Assembly (NCBI GenBank): GCA_016987375.1
Contig: PJRA01000183.1
Coordinates: forward strand, 108,322-169,888
DNA: 61,567 bases
Origin: Brachionus koreanus
Taxonomy: Eukaryota; Rotifera; Eurotatoria; Ploima; Brachionidae
Reading direction: 5' to 3'
Below are positions 10,412 through 21,201 of the stretch, piece by piece (position 1 is the first letter of the stretch; each line of letters opens with the position of its first letter). A program made the position numbers and the translations under genes. The notes under the pieces were generated by a model. That model worked only from the letters and a program-made list of their open reading frames with translations, searched no databases and was not told where the DNA came from.

Positions 10412-12387
10412 TAGATAATCAGATGGATTTAAAAAAAGATGAAAAAATTGCTGCTGCTAAACAAAAATTGAAAGAATTCAAAAATCGAAATTTGGCTGTT
10501 GATGACCATTCATTCAATGTAGCTACTGAAACTAATAACCTTGCTACTCCATTGAATGTACCCGATTCTTTAAAAAAATTAAATCTATCATCATTAGCAG
10601 AGCCAGATATTGAATGCAATCAGATAAACGATCAACTGAAGCTTCACATTCAGACGATCGGTATTCTTGTAGCTGAAAAAACCGAGTTACAATCCAGATT
10701 AAATCAACAAGTAAAAAAAAGCGAAACAAAACAGGATGAATGCAATGAACTAGCTGGTCGTTTAAAAGCATCAAGACAAAAAATCTCAGATTTAGAAAAG
10801 CTTGTAAATCAAATGGAGACTAATAAGCTTTTGAAAAAAACAAATGGCATTAGCGAGCATGATTCAAATGAATTGATTATCAATGAACAAATCATGCAAA
10901 TTGACGAATTAAAAATGAAACTAGACGAAAAAAATCAAGAAATTCTAGAATTAGTACAAGTTGTTTCTAAATTAAAAACACAAATCGAAAATTTTCAAAT
11001 TTATAAAAAGCCAAGCGATGAAAACAAAGAAGAGTTGGAAGCCGAAAATATTGAACTAAAATCTCAAATAAATGAATTAAACAGAAATATTGAAGAAAAT
11101 AGACAAAATATTAAAAATGAGTATCAATCGTATGTAGATCGCTTACAGAAACAAGTAGAAAACCTAGTCGATCAAATAAACAAATTAACTGATGAACGAG
11201 AAGAGTCGTTTTCAAAAATTGATCTTTTAAAAGCAGAGTTAAAAAAAAAAGATGAAAAAATTTCGGAGAGCTTTGAAGCCAAACAAAACGAGACAAATCC
11301 CAAAATAGAGTTATTGGAAAATGAAATTAAATACTTCAAGCAACAAATAGATATTTTACTAAAAGAAAAAGTTAATTTAGAGCAATTAAATGAAAGTAAT
11401 AATAAAATTATTTATGACTTAAATAAGAATTTAAAAGAATTCGAAACAGAAAGAGAAAATTTTAATTGTCTTATTGAAGAATTACACAATAATAAGCAAA
11501 CTTTAAGTCGAATTACTAAACAAAATAATGAGCTAAAGACCAGTTTAGATTTGCTTCAAGATGAAAACCTAAAATTGAAAGATAAAATACCCGAAATTAA
11601 ATTTTATATTGAAAAAAGTGTTCAAACTTGTAATAATGTGGATCAAAGCGAAAAAGAAACTCAAACTGATAACAAAATCGAAGCTTTAAATCAATCATCT
11701 AATAGAAATTTTGACGAAAGTGAAAACAAGAAACTAAATGATGATTATTCGAATCAAAATTTAATATCAGAATTTAATTTAGAAATGATATCGTTCGAAA
11801 ATATTGAATGTAAAGAAAAAATTACTGACTATTTGGCAAACATGAAACTAATAGAGAAAAAATTTACCAAAGTAATGGAAGAAAATTTGCAAATAAAAGA
11901 AAAAAATAATGAGCTAGAGCATATAATTCAGCAATTAGAATTTGAAACAGAAACAATTGTAGATTATGTTACTATGTATCAGATAGAGAGAAAAAAATTA
12001 AATGAAAAATTTAAAATCAAAGAAGATACTATTAATAATATTTCATCAATCTTGAATATTTATAAATTAGCTTTTATAGAAATAAAAAATCTTGTTAATA
12101 AATTGCTAAGCCTCGAAGATGAGAGACAGCAAAAAACAAATGAAAATACATCAGAAATAGATCAAAGAATTCATTTTATAATGGATAAAATCGAACAAAT
12201 TATGTTAGATTTGAGCAAAAATTTTGCGACAAGCTCTCCTAATGAGAAAAATTATCCAGATTTTTCAATTAGAAATTTCAATGAAGAAAAAACTTATAAT
12301 ACGTATGATATTGAAAATAATATAACCAAGTTTAAAACTGAAACAATATTATGTAGTTCTTGTTATGGCGATTTATTTATAGTATAA
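10408..12387 (+). CDS. GOLGA2: GM130-like cis-Golgi golgin
   Basis: This is a coiled-coil tether of the cis-Golgi that in other animals binds p115 through its N-terminus and GRASP65 through its C-terminus. The single exon encodes 659 residues. Two blocks match GM130: the N-terminal basic helix KIAAAKQKLKEFKNRN (human KLAAAKKKLREYQQRN) and, about 70 residues on, LKLHIQTIGILVAEKTELQS followed by the DECNELAGRLKASRQKISDLE block. Most of the rest is Glu/Lys/Gln/Asn-rich coiled coil, shorter than the human protein (about 1,000). The chain ends in a hydrophobic CYGDLFIV, consistent with a PDZ/GRASP-groove ligand. The ATG is chosen because the conserved basic helix begins 12 residues later. Confidence 0.85.
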   Translation: MIDNQMDLKKDEKIAAAKQKLKEFKNRNLAVDDHSFNVATETNNLATPLNVPDSLKKLNLSSLAEPDIECNQINDQLKLHIQTIGILVAEKTELQSRLNQQVKKSETKQDECNELAGRLKASRQKISDLEKLVNQMETNKLLKKTNGISEHDSNELIINEQIMQIDELKMKLDEKNQEILELVQVVSKLKTQIENFQIYKKPSDENKEELEAENIELKSQINELNRNIEENRQNIKNEYQSYVDRLQKQVENLVDQINKLTDEREESFSKIDLLKAELKKKDEKISESFEAKQNETNPKIELLENEIKYFKQQIDILLKEKVNLEQLNESNNKIIYDLNKNLKEFETERENFNCLIEELHNNKQTLSRITKQNNELKTSLDLLQDENLKLKDKIPEIKFYIEKSVQTCNNVDQSEKETQTDNKIEALNQSSNRNFDESENKKLNDDYSNQNLISEFNLEMISFENIECKEKITDYLANMKLIEKKFTKVMEENLQIKEKNNELEHIIQQLEFETETIVDYVTMYQIERKKLNEKFKIKEDTINNISSILNIYKLAFIEIKNLVNKLLSLEDERQQKTNENTSEIDQRIHFIMDKIEQIMLDLSKNFATSSPNEKNYPDFSIRNFNEEKTYNTYDIENNITKFKTETILCSSCYGDLFIV

Positions 12388-13083
12388 ACGATTATAAATT
12401 TTAAATAAAATATTTATAAGTGAATTTAAAATTTTTTGTAATGGATTTTTCAAACCATATTCTTTTAAGGATTAAGATTTGATTTTTTATCAAATTAGTT
12501 AATCAACATTTTTTAAATTTAATTGCAGAATATTTGATTCTATAAACCCTCTATGGAACATATTTTCAAAATAAATTATATATATTATATATGTAAAATA
12601 TATTTTTGATTTATATTCAATGCTTTAATTAGATATATCTATTTTTAAAATAGTTTTATATTCATTAAATCTATTAACACTTTTGAAATCTACAAAAACT
12701 TTAAAATTCTTTTTTGGGTAAATTAAATACTGAATTTATGTGAATAAATTAATTTATTTTGAAAAATTTTTAAAGAATGTTTAACAAAAAAAATTGAAAA
12801 TATTACTTAATATTAAAATGAGATATATTTAATTGTCCTCTATCATATAATATAATTTATTTAATAAGAAAAATAAACAAACTTTATTTTATTTTATTGA
12901 ATAAATATAAATGGCATAATTAATGACATACACCGTTGTTTATAGTAGTATGTCTGTGAATTACTTTATATATATATATTTTTTTTTTAAATTGAATTAA
13001 ATGATTAAATGAATAAAAGAGAAAAAAAAATAAAAAACGAATGGAACGGTTTTATTTTATTGGGTTAGTTTAGCTGCTTGTGA
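12388..13083. other. Intergenic, low complexity
   Basis: A/T-rich sequence after GOLGA2, with an AATAAA-type signal about 15 bp after the stop and TA-rich runs near 12,570 and 12,965. I see no gene. Confidence 0.4.
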
Positions 13084-13236
13084 TCACGCTTTGGTTCTTA
13101 ATTTTCTAAGCGAACGCCTCTCAGGCTGCTTTTTGTTTCTAGCTCGTCTTCTTTGTCTTCTTTCGTCAATTTGTTTTACTCTAGTGTCCCATGCAATTCC
13201 GTTCCTTTGTATTCTTTTTAATGATTCAATGATTCA
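13084..13236 (-). other. Unexplained Arg-rich open frame
   Basis: The minus strand encodes about 48 codons ending at TGA 13084-13086. It reads IESLKRIQRNGIAWDT, then a strongly basic tail (QIDERRQRRRARNKKQPERR, then SLRKLRTKA). GC content is well above the surroundings, which is typical of coding DNA here. It could be the last exon of an unrecognised gene or part of a mobile element, because a mariner relic lies immediately upstream on the same strand. At about 13,215-13,255 there is a near-palindrome (GTATTCTTTTT ... AAAAAGAATAC). No function is assigned. Confidence 0.3.
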
Positions 13237-13289
13237 AAAAAGAATACAGGACTTAATTGTTTGTTTGTTTATTAAAAGAATGCTGTTCT

Positions 13290-13790
13290 CTAAGAAAATG
13301 AGCCATTGAGCGAAAAAGATGATAATTAGAAGTAGAAAGATATATTGTTGATGAGGAATAAGTTCAATTCCTTTCAGATCTTCTATTTTTACAATTGTTC
13401 TTCTATTTGTATGAGGTCTAGCGCTATCTCAAAGAAACAAACCTAGCTTTCGGCTCACCAAAGAAGGATATTTTTCCTGAAGTAAAACATAAATTCATTT
13501 TAGTGTTGTGTTGATGGAATTTCCAAGGAATTTCCATCTTTTGGATTTTTTTAAATAGTTTTCTAGATATTTCAATGCATCGTTGAATATCTAAATCTGA
13601 AAGGCTTGAGGTTGCTCTCAAGAGCCGTACGCAGAGAATTCTGGTCAGGAATGGCTGGTCTACCTGATCTTTTCTTCGTATGAAGGCTCATATCACCACT
13701 ATTGAATTTTTTAAACCAATCTTGTATCTTTCTTACATTAGGCACATTTTCGTCTTCCACTTTAATGACGACATATTTCACGAGTTACTG
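13290..13790 (-). pseudogene. Mariner-type transposase relic
   Basis: On the minus strand 13781-13630 encodes the N-terminal helix-turn-helix block of mariner transposases (VRKIQDWFKKFNSGDMSLHT, then KKRSGRPAIPDQ and LRTALESN). Frameshifts follow. Around 13,425-13,300 comes ARPHTNRRTIVKIEDLKGIE then LIPH, the segment that in mariners reads ARPHTA...LPHPPYSPDLAPSDYH; here the next codons are in another frame and substituted. The DDE core between these blocks is mostly deleted. Terminal repeats were not identified. Confidence 0.8.
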
Positions 13791-13799
13791 CGAGTTGTT

Positions 13800-14536
13800 T
13801 CTGATAGGCCTTTTTCCAATAATAACAAATTTTAAATTAAAACTACTCAATATAATATAATTTTCAAAATATCCAATTGATTAAGTTTTTAATCTAATAA
13901 GTTTTAAGTAAAAAATAAAGCATTTAAAATTTTTATTATTCAAAATAATTTAAAACCATTAAATTTAAGAATTTCTACTACTAAAATAAATGATAAAAAA
14001 AAACTGAAAAATTTAATTTCTAAATATTTAGCATTTTTAGAGAACTGTTTAAAATAAAAGTGGTTAAAAAAATGGATTGAGAATAAAAAATTAACACGTC
14101 AGTTTTAAAAAAAGTTGGTCTACTATGTGACCGATTCTAATTATATTGATTAAATCAAGCCATCGTGTTTGCGTAAATTTTTTGTTTCAAAAAACTTCTC
14201 AATCTCTTTTGTTTCAAAAGTTTAAATTTGATCATTGTCACTTACCTTTTTAGTTTTCGATCCCTAAATTATTTAAAATTTCTTTAAAATTACAACATAT
14301 TTAAGAATTAAAAAAAGATAAAGTCTAATTCCATACGAAAAATTTTACAGTTTTACATCATTAACATAAAGCAATGATAAGATACTATTATGACTACTTA
14401 AAAAAAATTCTCAATAAACTAGTAATGGACGTAAAATAAATCACTGGGATAATGTCATTGAATAATTTTGATTTCTTTCTACGCCAAGTTTTCAATAAAT
14501 TTTAAAACAGTTCAGATTTGAACAAGTTGTTTTATT
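13800..14536. other. Downstream region of capicua
   Basis: Low-complexity sequence between the mariner relic and the capicua stop codon, presumably including its 3' UTR on the minus strand. No gene is visible. Confidence 0.4.
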
Positions 14537-17500
14537 TCATTCTGAAGTCACTACCAAGTTCGATTTAAAATAGCTTTCTGTTTCTTCACATTCTATATCA
14601 TCAATCTGATTGTTAAAGTTTTCATTCGCTATTTTGATTGGTACCGTTGTTAAATTACCATTATTCATTATTTTTTGCCTAACTTCTCTTAATTTTGTCA
14701 AAAATTCACGTTTGCTACTGAACAATTCTTTGTTTCTGTTCAAAAATTCATTCATAATTTCTTCTAAAAAATAAAAAATTAATTGATTACTTTTTTTTAG
14801 AACAAAAAAAAATTAATGAGCTTTGGCATTTTTTTGCTAAATAAATTACAATGTTATTTTTAAAATTTAACAATTTTTTCATGATTAACTTTATTTTTAA
14901 AATTTTTGATAAAAAATCCATTTTTTTAAGTAAAAGAAAATGTCAAAAATAATATTTTAACGATTCAAAATTACATTTTCTAAATTGTGTAATTAAATAG
15001 AAAATAAATAAGTACGATATTTAAATAACACAAAAACCCAGAACATGAAAAATCTATCTAATCTTGAAAATACTTTAAAATTGAAACATTAAAGATATTT
15101 TCTCGAGAACAATCTCATTCATTTGAAATATTTTAAACAATAATCAAAAAATGAAAAAATACTGAGCATCAGAGAAGAGAATACAAGTCGGAAGAACATT
15201 AACATTTAAATCAAAAATGATTATAAACTTTGGCATTTTGAAAGAGGAAAAAAAAAACAAAATTTTAAAATTGAACAAATTTTTAAATTTTACTATGAGT
15301 CTAAAACTTGTTCTGCAAATTGAATCAACTAAATTTTAGTCTGAAAAACACTGTACGCATTGAGAAATTATCATAATTAAATTTTTCAGACCAAAGTTTT
15401 TGCTGATACAAACTATATCAGCTGATACAATTTGATACAGAGGCTACTACATCGAGTTGATCATCTACACTGAAAATTTTACCCAGTCGAAACCGGCCCC
15501 CCATTTTTTGATGAAGGGGTTTAAACATGCGCCCCGTATTGCAGAGACATTTTGAAGATTTTTCCACCCTCAGTGGGTTTTGAACCCTCCACCCTCTGCT
15601 TGCATGACTAACACACAAATCACTCGGCTATACGGGCTTTGGCTCGGGAAATGGCTCGAAAAAAATTTTTTTTGTATAAATTTAGTTTAATTGAAAAATT
15701 AAAACATTGGTATTGAGATATTTTGGAAATTAAACTCAGTAAAACATGTTAAATAAATAAGAGATTTATATTGAAAAAATAAATAGTAGATACTTTTTGT
15801 TAAACTTTATCGAAATAATACCCGATTCTGGAAAGAATTAATAGAAGAAATAACAAGAGTTGATTGTCTTAAATCAGACCAAATAATATGCAACTAAAAA
15901 TATTGAAAAAAATGCATAAAGTAAATACTTAAATAACTTACCAGATGGATAAGCAGATTGTTTTAAAAGATTGAAAACAGCTTTACGACGTTTTTCCAAC
16001 AGAGCTGACTTTGGTGTTTTGTTTGAAAGTCTAAAAAAAGATGAATCGGAACTTGTTTTTCTAATTGGTTTTTGGTTTTCAGTATCTGTATACTTTTTAC
16101 AAATTTCTGATTCATGTCCAATAGTTTGTTTTGCTGAATGATTATTTAAATTATTATCATATAAGTCTGTAGACGACTTGTCCTCTAGAATATTAGTTGC
16201 AAAAAAATCATTTGAATAGATTCTTTTAGGACTTGAATCAACATTATGTTGAGCAATAAACTTGCTAGATAAATCTGATTGTTCAAAAGGAGAGTCCTTA
16301 TCAGCCGATGATGTATCCTCATCTGTAGATTTAGATGAAGAAGTGAATGTTGATAAATTTGTTGGTTTAAAAACTATTCCGGTGGGTTTAAAATTATTTA
16401 AATCATTAATTATTGAATTTTTGATTGGAATTATTTGTTTAATTGGTTTAGGTTTTATTTTGCTTTCAAAAATCTCATTTGTAAGAGTTGGAATATGATC
16501 TTCTACGTCTGAAGGGCAACTAAATTGTTTTTTAAATCCTTTTGAGATATGAAAATTTTTCTTGACTTTTAACAATTTACTATCAGGTTCACTTTTTTGT
16601 CTCTCCAATTTATTTCTCCATTTCCATTCTGGATTAGCTTTAAAGTGATCTTTTTTTAACTGAGAAGCTATTTCATGGTAAAAATTCTTTTTCTCTTGAT
16701 CTAGAGCATACCATCTTTCTCCAAGCATTTTGCTTACAGCACGATTGTCACAATTGGGATATTGTTGATGAATCAACGGTCTTTCTTTTTTGCTAAAAAT
16801 CATAAATGCATTCATCGGTCGTCGTATATGTTCGCTAGAAAATAAATATCGGCCATTTTGACTTAATTCATTATCAGATACATTGCGTTTTAAATATGTC
16901 ATTTTAGATTTTTTCTCATTATCTTTGGCTAAATTTTCATCCAAATAATTATCTAGATCTTCGACTGATTTTGCGGACTTGGCCTCGTTTGAGTTTTTGG
17001 TTTCATTTTTATTCTCATTTGCACTAACGCTCGAATCTTTAGGCTGAGCATTTACATCTTCTTGAGCAACAAGTAATGTACCGGTACCATTGTTTTTGTC
17101 ATTATCATCGTCACTATAAGAAGGACTTTTCTTGCCAGATATATTAGGATTATCTGCATTCACTTCATTTTCTTCTTTTTCTTCATCGTCATCTTCATCT
17201 GAATTTTCATTTTCTTGATCAGTATCTGGATAAATATCTAGGCTTATTGTATCGTAAGTTTTACTCTGACTGCTGTTACTTCTTTCTGATTTTACTGATG
17301 AATTAATTCCAACCAATGCATTTGCTGCACACAATTCATCGTCTGTTCTTAATTTTGTTTTATGCTTATGATCTTGGAAAAGCCATTTAGAAGAATTAAT
17401 TGACTTTAAAAAATTTGAAATTTGAAATTTACATTGATTAAATGGACCCATGCCATAAGCTATTTCTTTTTCAGCATGGGGATTAAAAGAAGTCAGCGCT

Positions 17501-19041
17501 GTGCAGTTAGATGACGTAGAATTTTGGCTTTTTTTGCCACCAGAGCGCTGAGTCAAATGTCTAGAGCAAAATCCTTTTCTTTGAGATTCTTTTGAACAAT
17601 CTTCTTTCGAACAAAGTCTTCTCCATTGTTTACCATTGAACTTTTTTCTTATACCATTTGGTGCTGTGACAATGTCTCCTTTTTTATACTTGGTGTTCGT
17701 ATTAAAATTTGATTGTTGATAATTTTCTAAATTAATGTTCGATGAATTTATCTGAATTTCTTTTTTCTCATTTTGTTTCTGATGAAAATTTTTGGATGTA
17801 GTTTCTGCAGGAAATCCTTTTTAAAAATTTAATTGAATGTCTAGGTTAATAAGATAAGAAAAAAATGTAAAGTAATCACCTAAAATTGGTGTATTTCCTG
17901 AAAAAACCTGTAGACCAAACTTATTCGAAGATTGTAGCTGCTTTGAAAGAAACTTTTTTAAGCATTCGATTAAGCTTAGATTTAATCTTAAGTCTAAATC
18001 ATCTTTGTACTCGTCAAACCAGGGAGGTTGCAGTAGACGCAAATTTGGCCTATCTATCCATTCATGATTGACTAGCTCTGAAATAATGGAATTCGATCCG
18101 AATTCTAAACAAATAGGCTCTACGAGAAAATTTTTCTGCTTTTCTATAATTCTTCCTAGTCGATATTTTATGCTTTTTTGATTTTTATTCATGTCGATCG
18201 AAGCACTATAGGCTGGAACCGGGGTAGATGTTGGAGTTGATGAATGAGACGAGCAATTTAAACTTTGATTACTAACACGAAAAAGAACAAGAATCCCTTT
18301 TTCCAATTTATCTAATCTAGCTTGTGCATCTTCAATGAGAGAAAATCTTTCTTCATCTTTAGAAACATCAAATGTAACACGTTCTTCGTTATGCAGCACT
18401 GTGACGAGTGTTCCATTTATGGCTTCTATATCTCCTGGATAATAGTTAATAAAATTTAAATCATTATCGTTTTCATCGGTGTGCTTGAAATTTTTTTTCA
18501 ACGCCAAAACCCTGGTCTCACGCCATTGTGATAAATCAACTGCAAGTTTCTTGTTTTCGAGATCAGTTTTACTAATCATGCGTTTTTTCAAAGGTATGTT
18601 AAAATTGCTCGGCGATTCCAATCGAACGCTGCTATTTAAAGAAGAACTGTTCGGAAAATTAGATACTGAATTTATTGGAAGAGGATTTTGTAATGATGTC
18701 GGTGAATTAATTAAAAGAGACTGATGACTGTGTGGCAAATTGGCTGAAATTGATCTTGAAATGGGATTGATAGGAGTCGATAATGGCATAGAGTACATGG
18801 AATTATAGTTAGATAAAATATGTAAAGCTAAATTATTTGGTGTCGCTGCAGGATCTAGATTGCTTTCACTTTGAAAAAATTGTGCTAACTGATTTAAATT
18901 TTGATAAATGTTACTTTGATTCAAGTTTTGAATATTTTCATTGTTATTACTGCTGATTTGATTTGTGTTTATGTTGTGAGTTTTTAAATTATTGCCGTTT
19001 GTTTCTTTATTAGTTTGTTGTTCGTTAGATTTTCTCTTCAT
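14537..19041 (-). CDS. CIC: Capicua transcriptional repressor (3 exons)
   Basis: Capicua is an HMG-box repressor whose activity is relieved by receptor tyrosine kinase/ERK signalling. Exons 17880-19041, 15942-17804 and 14537-14763 give 1,083 residues. Exon 1 holds the N-terminal DUF4819-type domain of the long isoform ([23 protein letters not shown]). Exon 2 has the second conserved block ([27 protein letters not shown]) and an HMG box near residues 710-785 ([33 protein letters not shown]). The C1 motif, which binds DNA together with the HMG box, is split: [19 protein letters not shown] ends exon 2 and [29 protein letters not shown] begins exon 3. The split codon (G|AA) restores the frame exactly. 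Intron 1 is 75 bp; intron 2 is 1,178 bp and contains a SINE. Confidence 0.93.
15403..15637 (-). mobile_element. tRNA-derived SINE, copy A (in capicua intron 2)
   Basis: On the minus strand the element starts at 15637 with GCCCGTATAGCCGAGTGATT, which matches an RNA polymerase III box A, and has a box B-like AGGGTTCAAAACC about 35 bases on. The body includes CAATACGGGGCGCATGTTTA and GGCCGGTTTCGACTGG, and the element ends in a short TGTATCA-type repeat tail (to about 15403). Homology to the second copy at 55656-55860 covers about 205 bp. It sits in the same orientation as its host gene. Confidence 0.85.
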
Positions 19042-19051
19042 TTCATTTCAT
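19042..19051 (-). promoter_or_regulatory. Two overlapping minimal uORFs before the capicua start
   Basis: Reading the minus strand, ATGAAATGAAATGAAG holds ATG AAA TGA twice (starts at 19051 and 19046), and the second TGA overlaps the main ATG (19041-19039). Two start-Lys-stop units directly before the start would favour initiation by reinitiation or leaky scanning, provided the transcript begins upstream. Confidence 0.4.
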
Positions 19052-19242
19052 TTGAGAAAGAAGACTAAACAAAATATTACGAATATCACAAAATTCTAAT
19101 ACTATATTACAAATACACCGGGATGGAAAAGAAAAAAAATTTAAAATATCAAAATATCTGTTATATTGATCGTAATTTGGATCTTATTGTTAAATAAAAA
19201 ATCCAACTTTTAATATGTTTGAAACTAGCAAAATTGTTTAAA

Positions 19243-19593
19243 ATGTTGTACTTTGATTTAGATAAATTTTGTCGTCGAGTTAGACTATCGAACACAGAAA
19301 TTTTATTTGAATCCAGATTATCGAAAACCGGGTTGAATATTTTAGCGTTAAAATTTAAACTGATTGAATTAATTGATTCTAATGACAATATTGATTTTGA
19401 AAACAAAAACAATTCCGACGACATATTATTAAAAGACACATTAATACCGCTTTTTCAGAATATTTCTTTTATATTAATCTATTCTAAATGTCTAATTAAA
19501 TTCTTTTGTAATAAACTTGTTAAAAAAAAATTAAAGTTGACAAATAAAGAAGAGCTAAACTTTTATTTTCTTAAAGTTTATCTCTTATCTTAA
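19243..19593 (+). CDS. Small unknown protein, divergent from capicua
   Basis: The frame encodes 116 residues (start MLYFDLDKFCRRVRLSNTEI). The first half is charged and possibly helical; there is a hydrophobic patch around ISFILIYSKCLIKFF, then a Lys-rich tail. I do not recognise the family. Codons in the first 70 residues look like real coding DNA. It lies head-to-head with capicua, about 200 bp apart, implying a shared promoter region. A nine-codon uORF (19215-19241, counting the stop) ends one base before the chosen ATG. Confidence 0.5.
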   Translation: MLYFDLDKFCRRVRLSNTEILFESRLSKTGLNILALKFKLIELIDSNDNIDFENKNNSDDILLKDTLIPLFQNISFILIYSKCLIKFFCNKLVKKKLKLTNKEELNFYFLKVYLLS

Positions 19594-21201
19594 AATAATT
19601 ATTTTTAAAATGAAATTTTATTATTTTTCCCTTAAATATTTAAAAAAAAAAATAGAAGAAATTTAAAATGTCTAAAAGCTAAATTATTCAGACTAAATCG
19701 AAAGAAATTTTTTAATTTCATACTGCACAAAAATGATAAAAATAATTTTCGGATATTTGGCATATATTTAAAATTTTAAAATTTGTTTTTGTTGTTAACC
19801 ATCATTGAAGTCCTTAGTAAAATTATTAAAATTTATTTAAATATTTATCTCATAATCTTCCCTCTCATGTAACATTGTGATAAATCAATTTAAAAAAAAG
19901 CCTTATTTTTAAATTTTGGAATAACTATTTAGTTAATTAATATGAATTAATATATTATAATTTGATTTATTTCCAAACGAATATTTTTTTATGATTTAAA
20001 ATACTTTGAAGCCAATGTTAAATCAATTTAATGCCTAGATAGGATAACTCTAAACGTTTAATTATTAGAAAAATAGAAAAATTTCATTTAAGGACCTAAA
20101 ATAGAAAATGAAATAGTTTCAAAAATGGATCATTCAAAATAAAATTTCTACTCTTCTAGTTACTTATAAAAATTCCAAATTTCGTAAGAATGTATTAAAT
20201 AACGACGCGTTATTATAGGCCTGTGAATAAATTAAAGTTTGAATTATATATGCAAAAGTCTTTGTCTAAAATAAAATTTTAATTTATTATTAAAAGAAAG
20301 AATTATTAAAATCATATTTTATTTAGTCAAATTTATACTATTATTTAAAATAGAATTACTAAAAAAATTCATAAAAAGAAATAAACATTCAGCTGAATAA
20401 TTTATTATAATGAAAAAATTAGAATTCCGTTTAGTACTATTACATATATCATTAGAATAATTAAAGAAAAAATTGATTCAAGATTTTTAAAAATTAAGTA
20501 CGAATTTATTAATAAAAGTATTAAAAAAAACAAACTGTTAAATAGGAATAATTTATTTTTCAATATACATCTAATAAATAAAATATTTTATTCTCGTTTG
20601 AGAAACTTATTTTATTTACATTGCAATCATGTAGGTAAAATGAATCCTGAAAAATCCATAAAATCATTTAAAAAAACTTTCCGATTACTTATTTTTTTAA
20701 ATTAAAAAAATAATATTATCTTTGATAACATGTGATATTCTAGCCGTTAAAAATTAATTACAAAACATTTCAATATATTTAGTTATTTATTCCTTTTCAT
20801 TTTTATTCAAATTTTTGAGAGTACTTAAAAAACTTGACTTAAAAAGCTTCCATAATTTTACTTATATTTTTATGCTTTTATAACCAGAAATTTAATTTAG
20901 TAGTAAGTTGAACTGCGACTCGGAAAAATGCCCGAGCAGTCGCTTCTTTTTTATTCTAACAAAAAAATCTCAAGAAACCAAAATAAATTTAAAAAACTAT
21001 TTCATGGCTGTGTAAATTTTTTTTTTCTAGTAAAAAAAAAAATTTGAAAATTTTGTAAAGTGGCTTACTTTAAAATTAATTATGATTTTCCTAGTCTTCT
21101 AAACAAAAATTTAGCATAAGCTGTTTTTATTTTTTTAAGTATATAAGTTTATTTTAATATAAGAATTGCAAATATTAATATTTTATTTAAGAACGTTTTC
21201 T
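19594..21201. other. Intergenic, convergent genes
   Basis: A/T-rich DNA between the small plus-strand gene and the minus-strand Angel homologue. Apart from a LINE scrap near 20,900 nothing is recognisable. Confidence 0.4.
20903..20960 (-). mobile_element. Extreme 5'-truncated LINE 3' end
   Basis: The minus strand resembles the last coding and 3' bases of the LINE fragment at 23,9-24.2 kb. AAGAAGCGACTGCT and GAGTCGCAGTTCAACTTACT correspond to AAGAAGCGACTGCT and GAGTTGCAGATCAACTTACT there. Only about 20 codons' worth survive, which is typical of target-primed insertions that aborted early. Confidence 0.65.

Noticed and set aside
13091..13309. Plus-strand Leu/Cys-rich frame as a membrane protein
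   Set aside because: It is the complement of the Arg-rich minus frame and mariner tail; A/T-rich antisense of basic proteins often looks hydrophobic.
15403..15480. SINE 3' tail shared with the LINE 3' end at 24.0 kb as proof of a SINE-LINE pair
   Set aside because: Only GATCAACT and scattered bases agree by eye; the LINE copies' own common end does not extend into this match.
15418..15618. Minus-strand 66-codon frame as a protein
   Set aside because: It lies entirely in SINE copy A; the tRNA-like promoter and second copy explain it better.
15656..15941. Capicua ending in a membrane anchor ([16 protein letters not shown])
   Set aside because: This is intron read-through after a consensus GTAAGT donor; splicing to 14763 restores the conserved C1 motif in frame.
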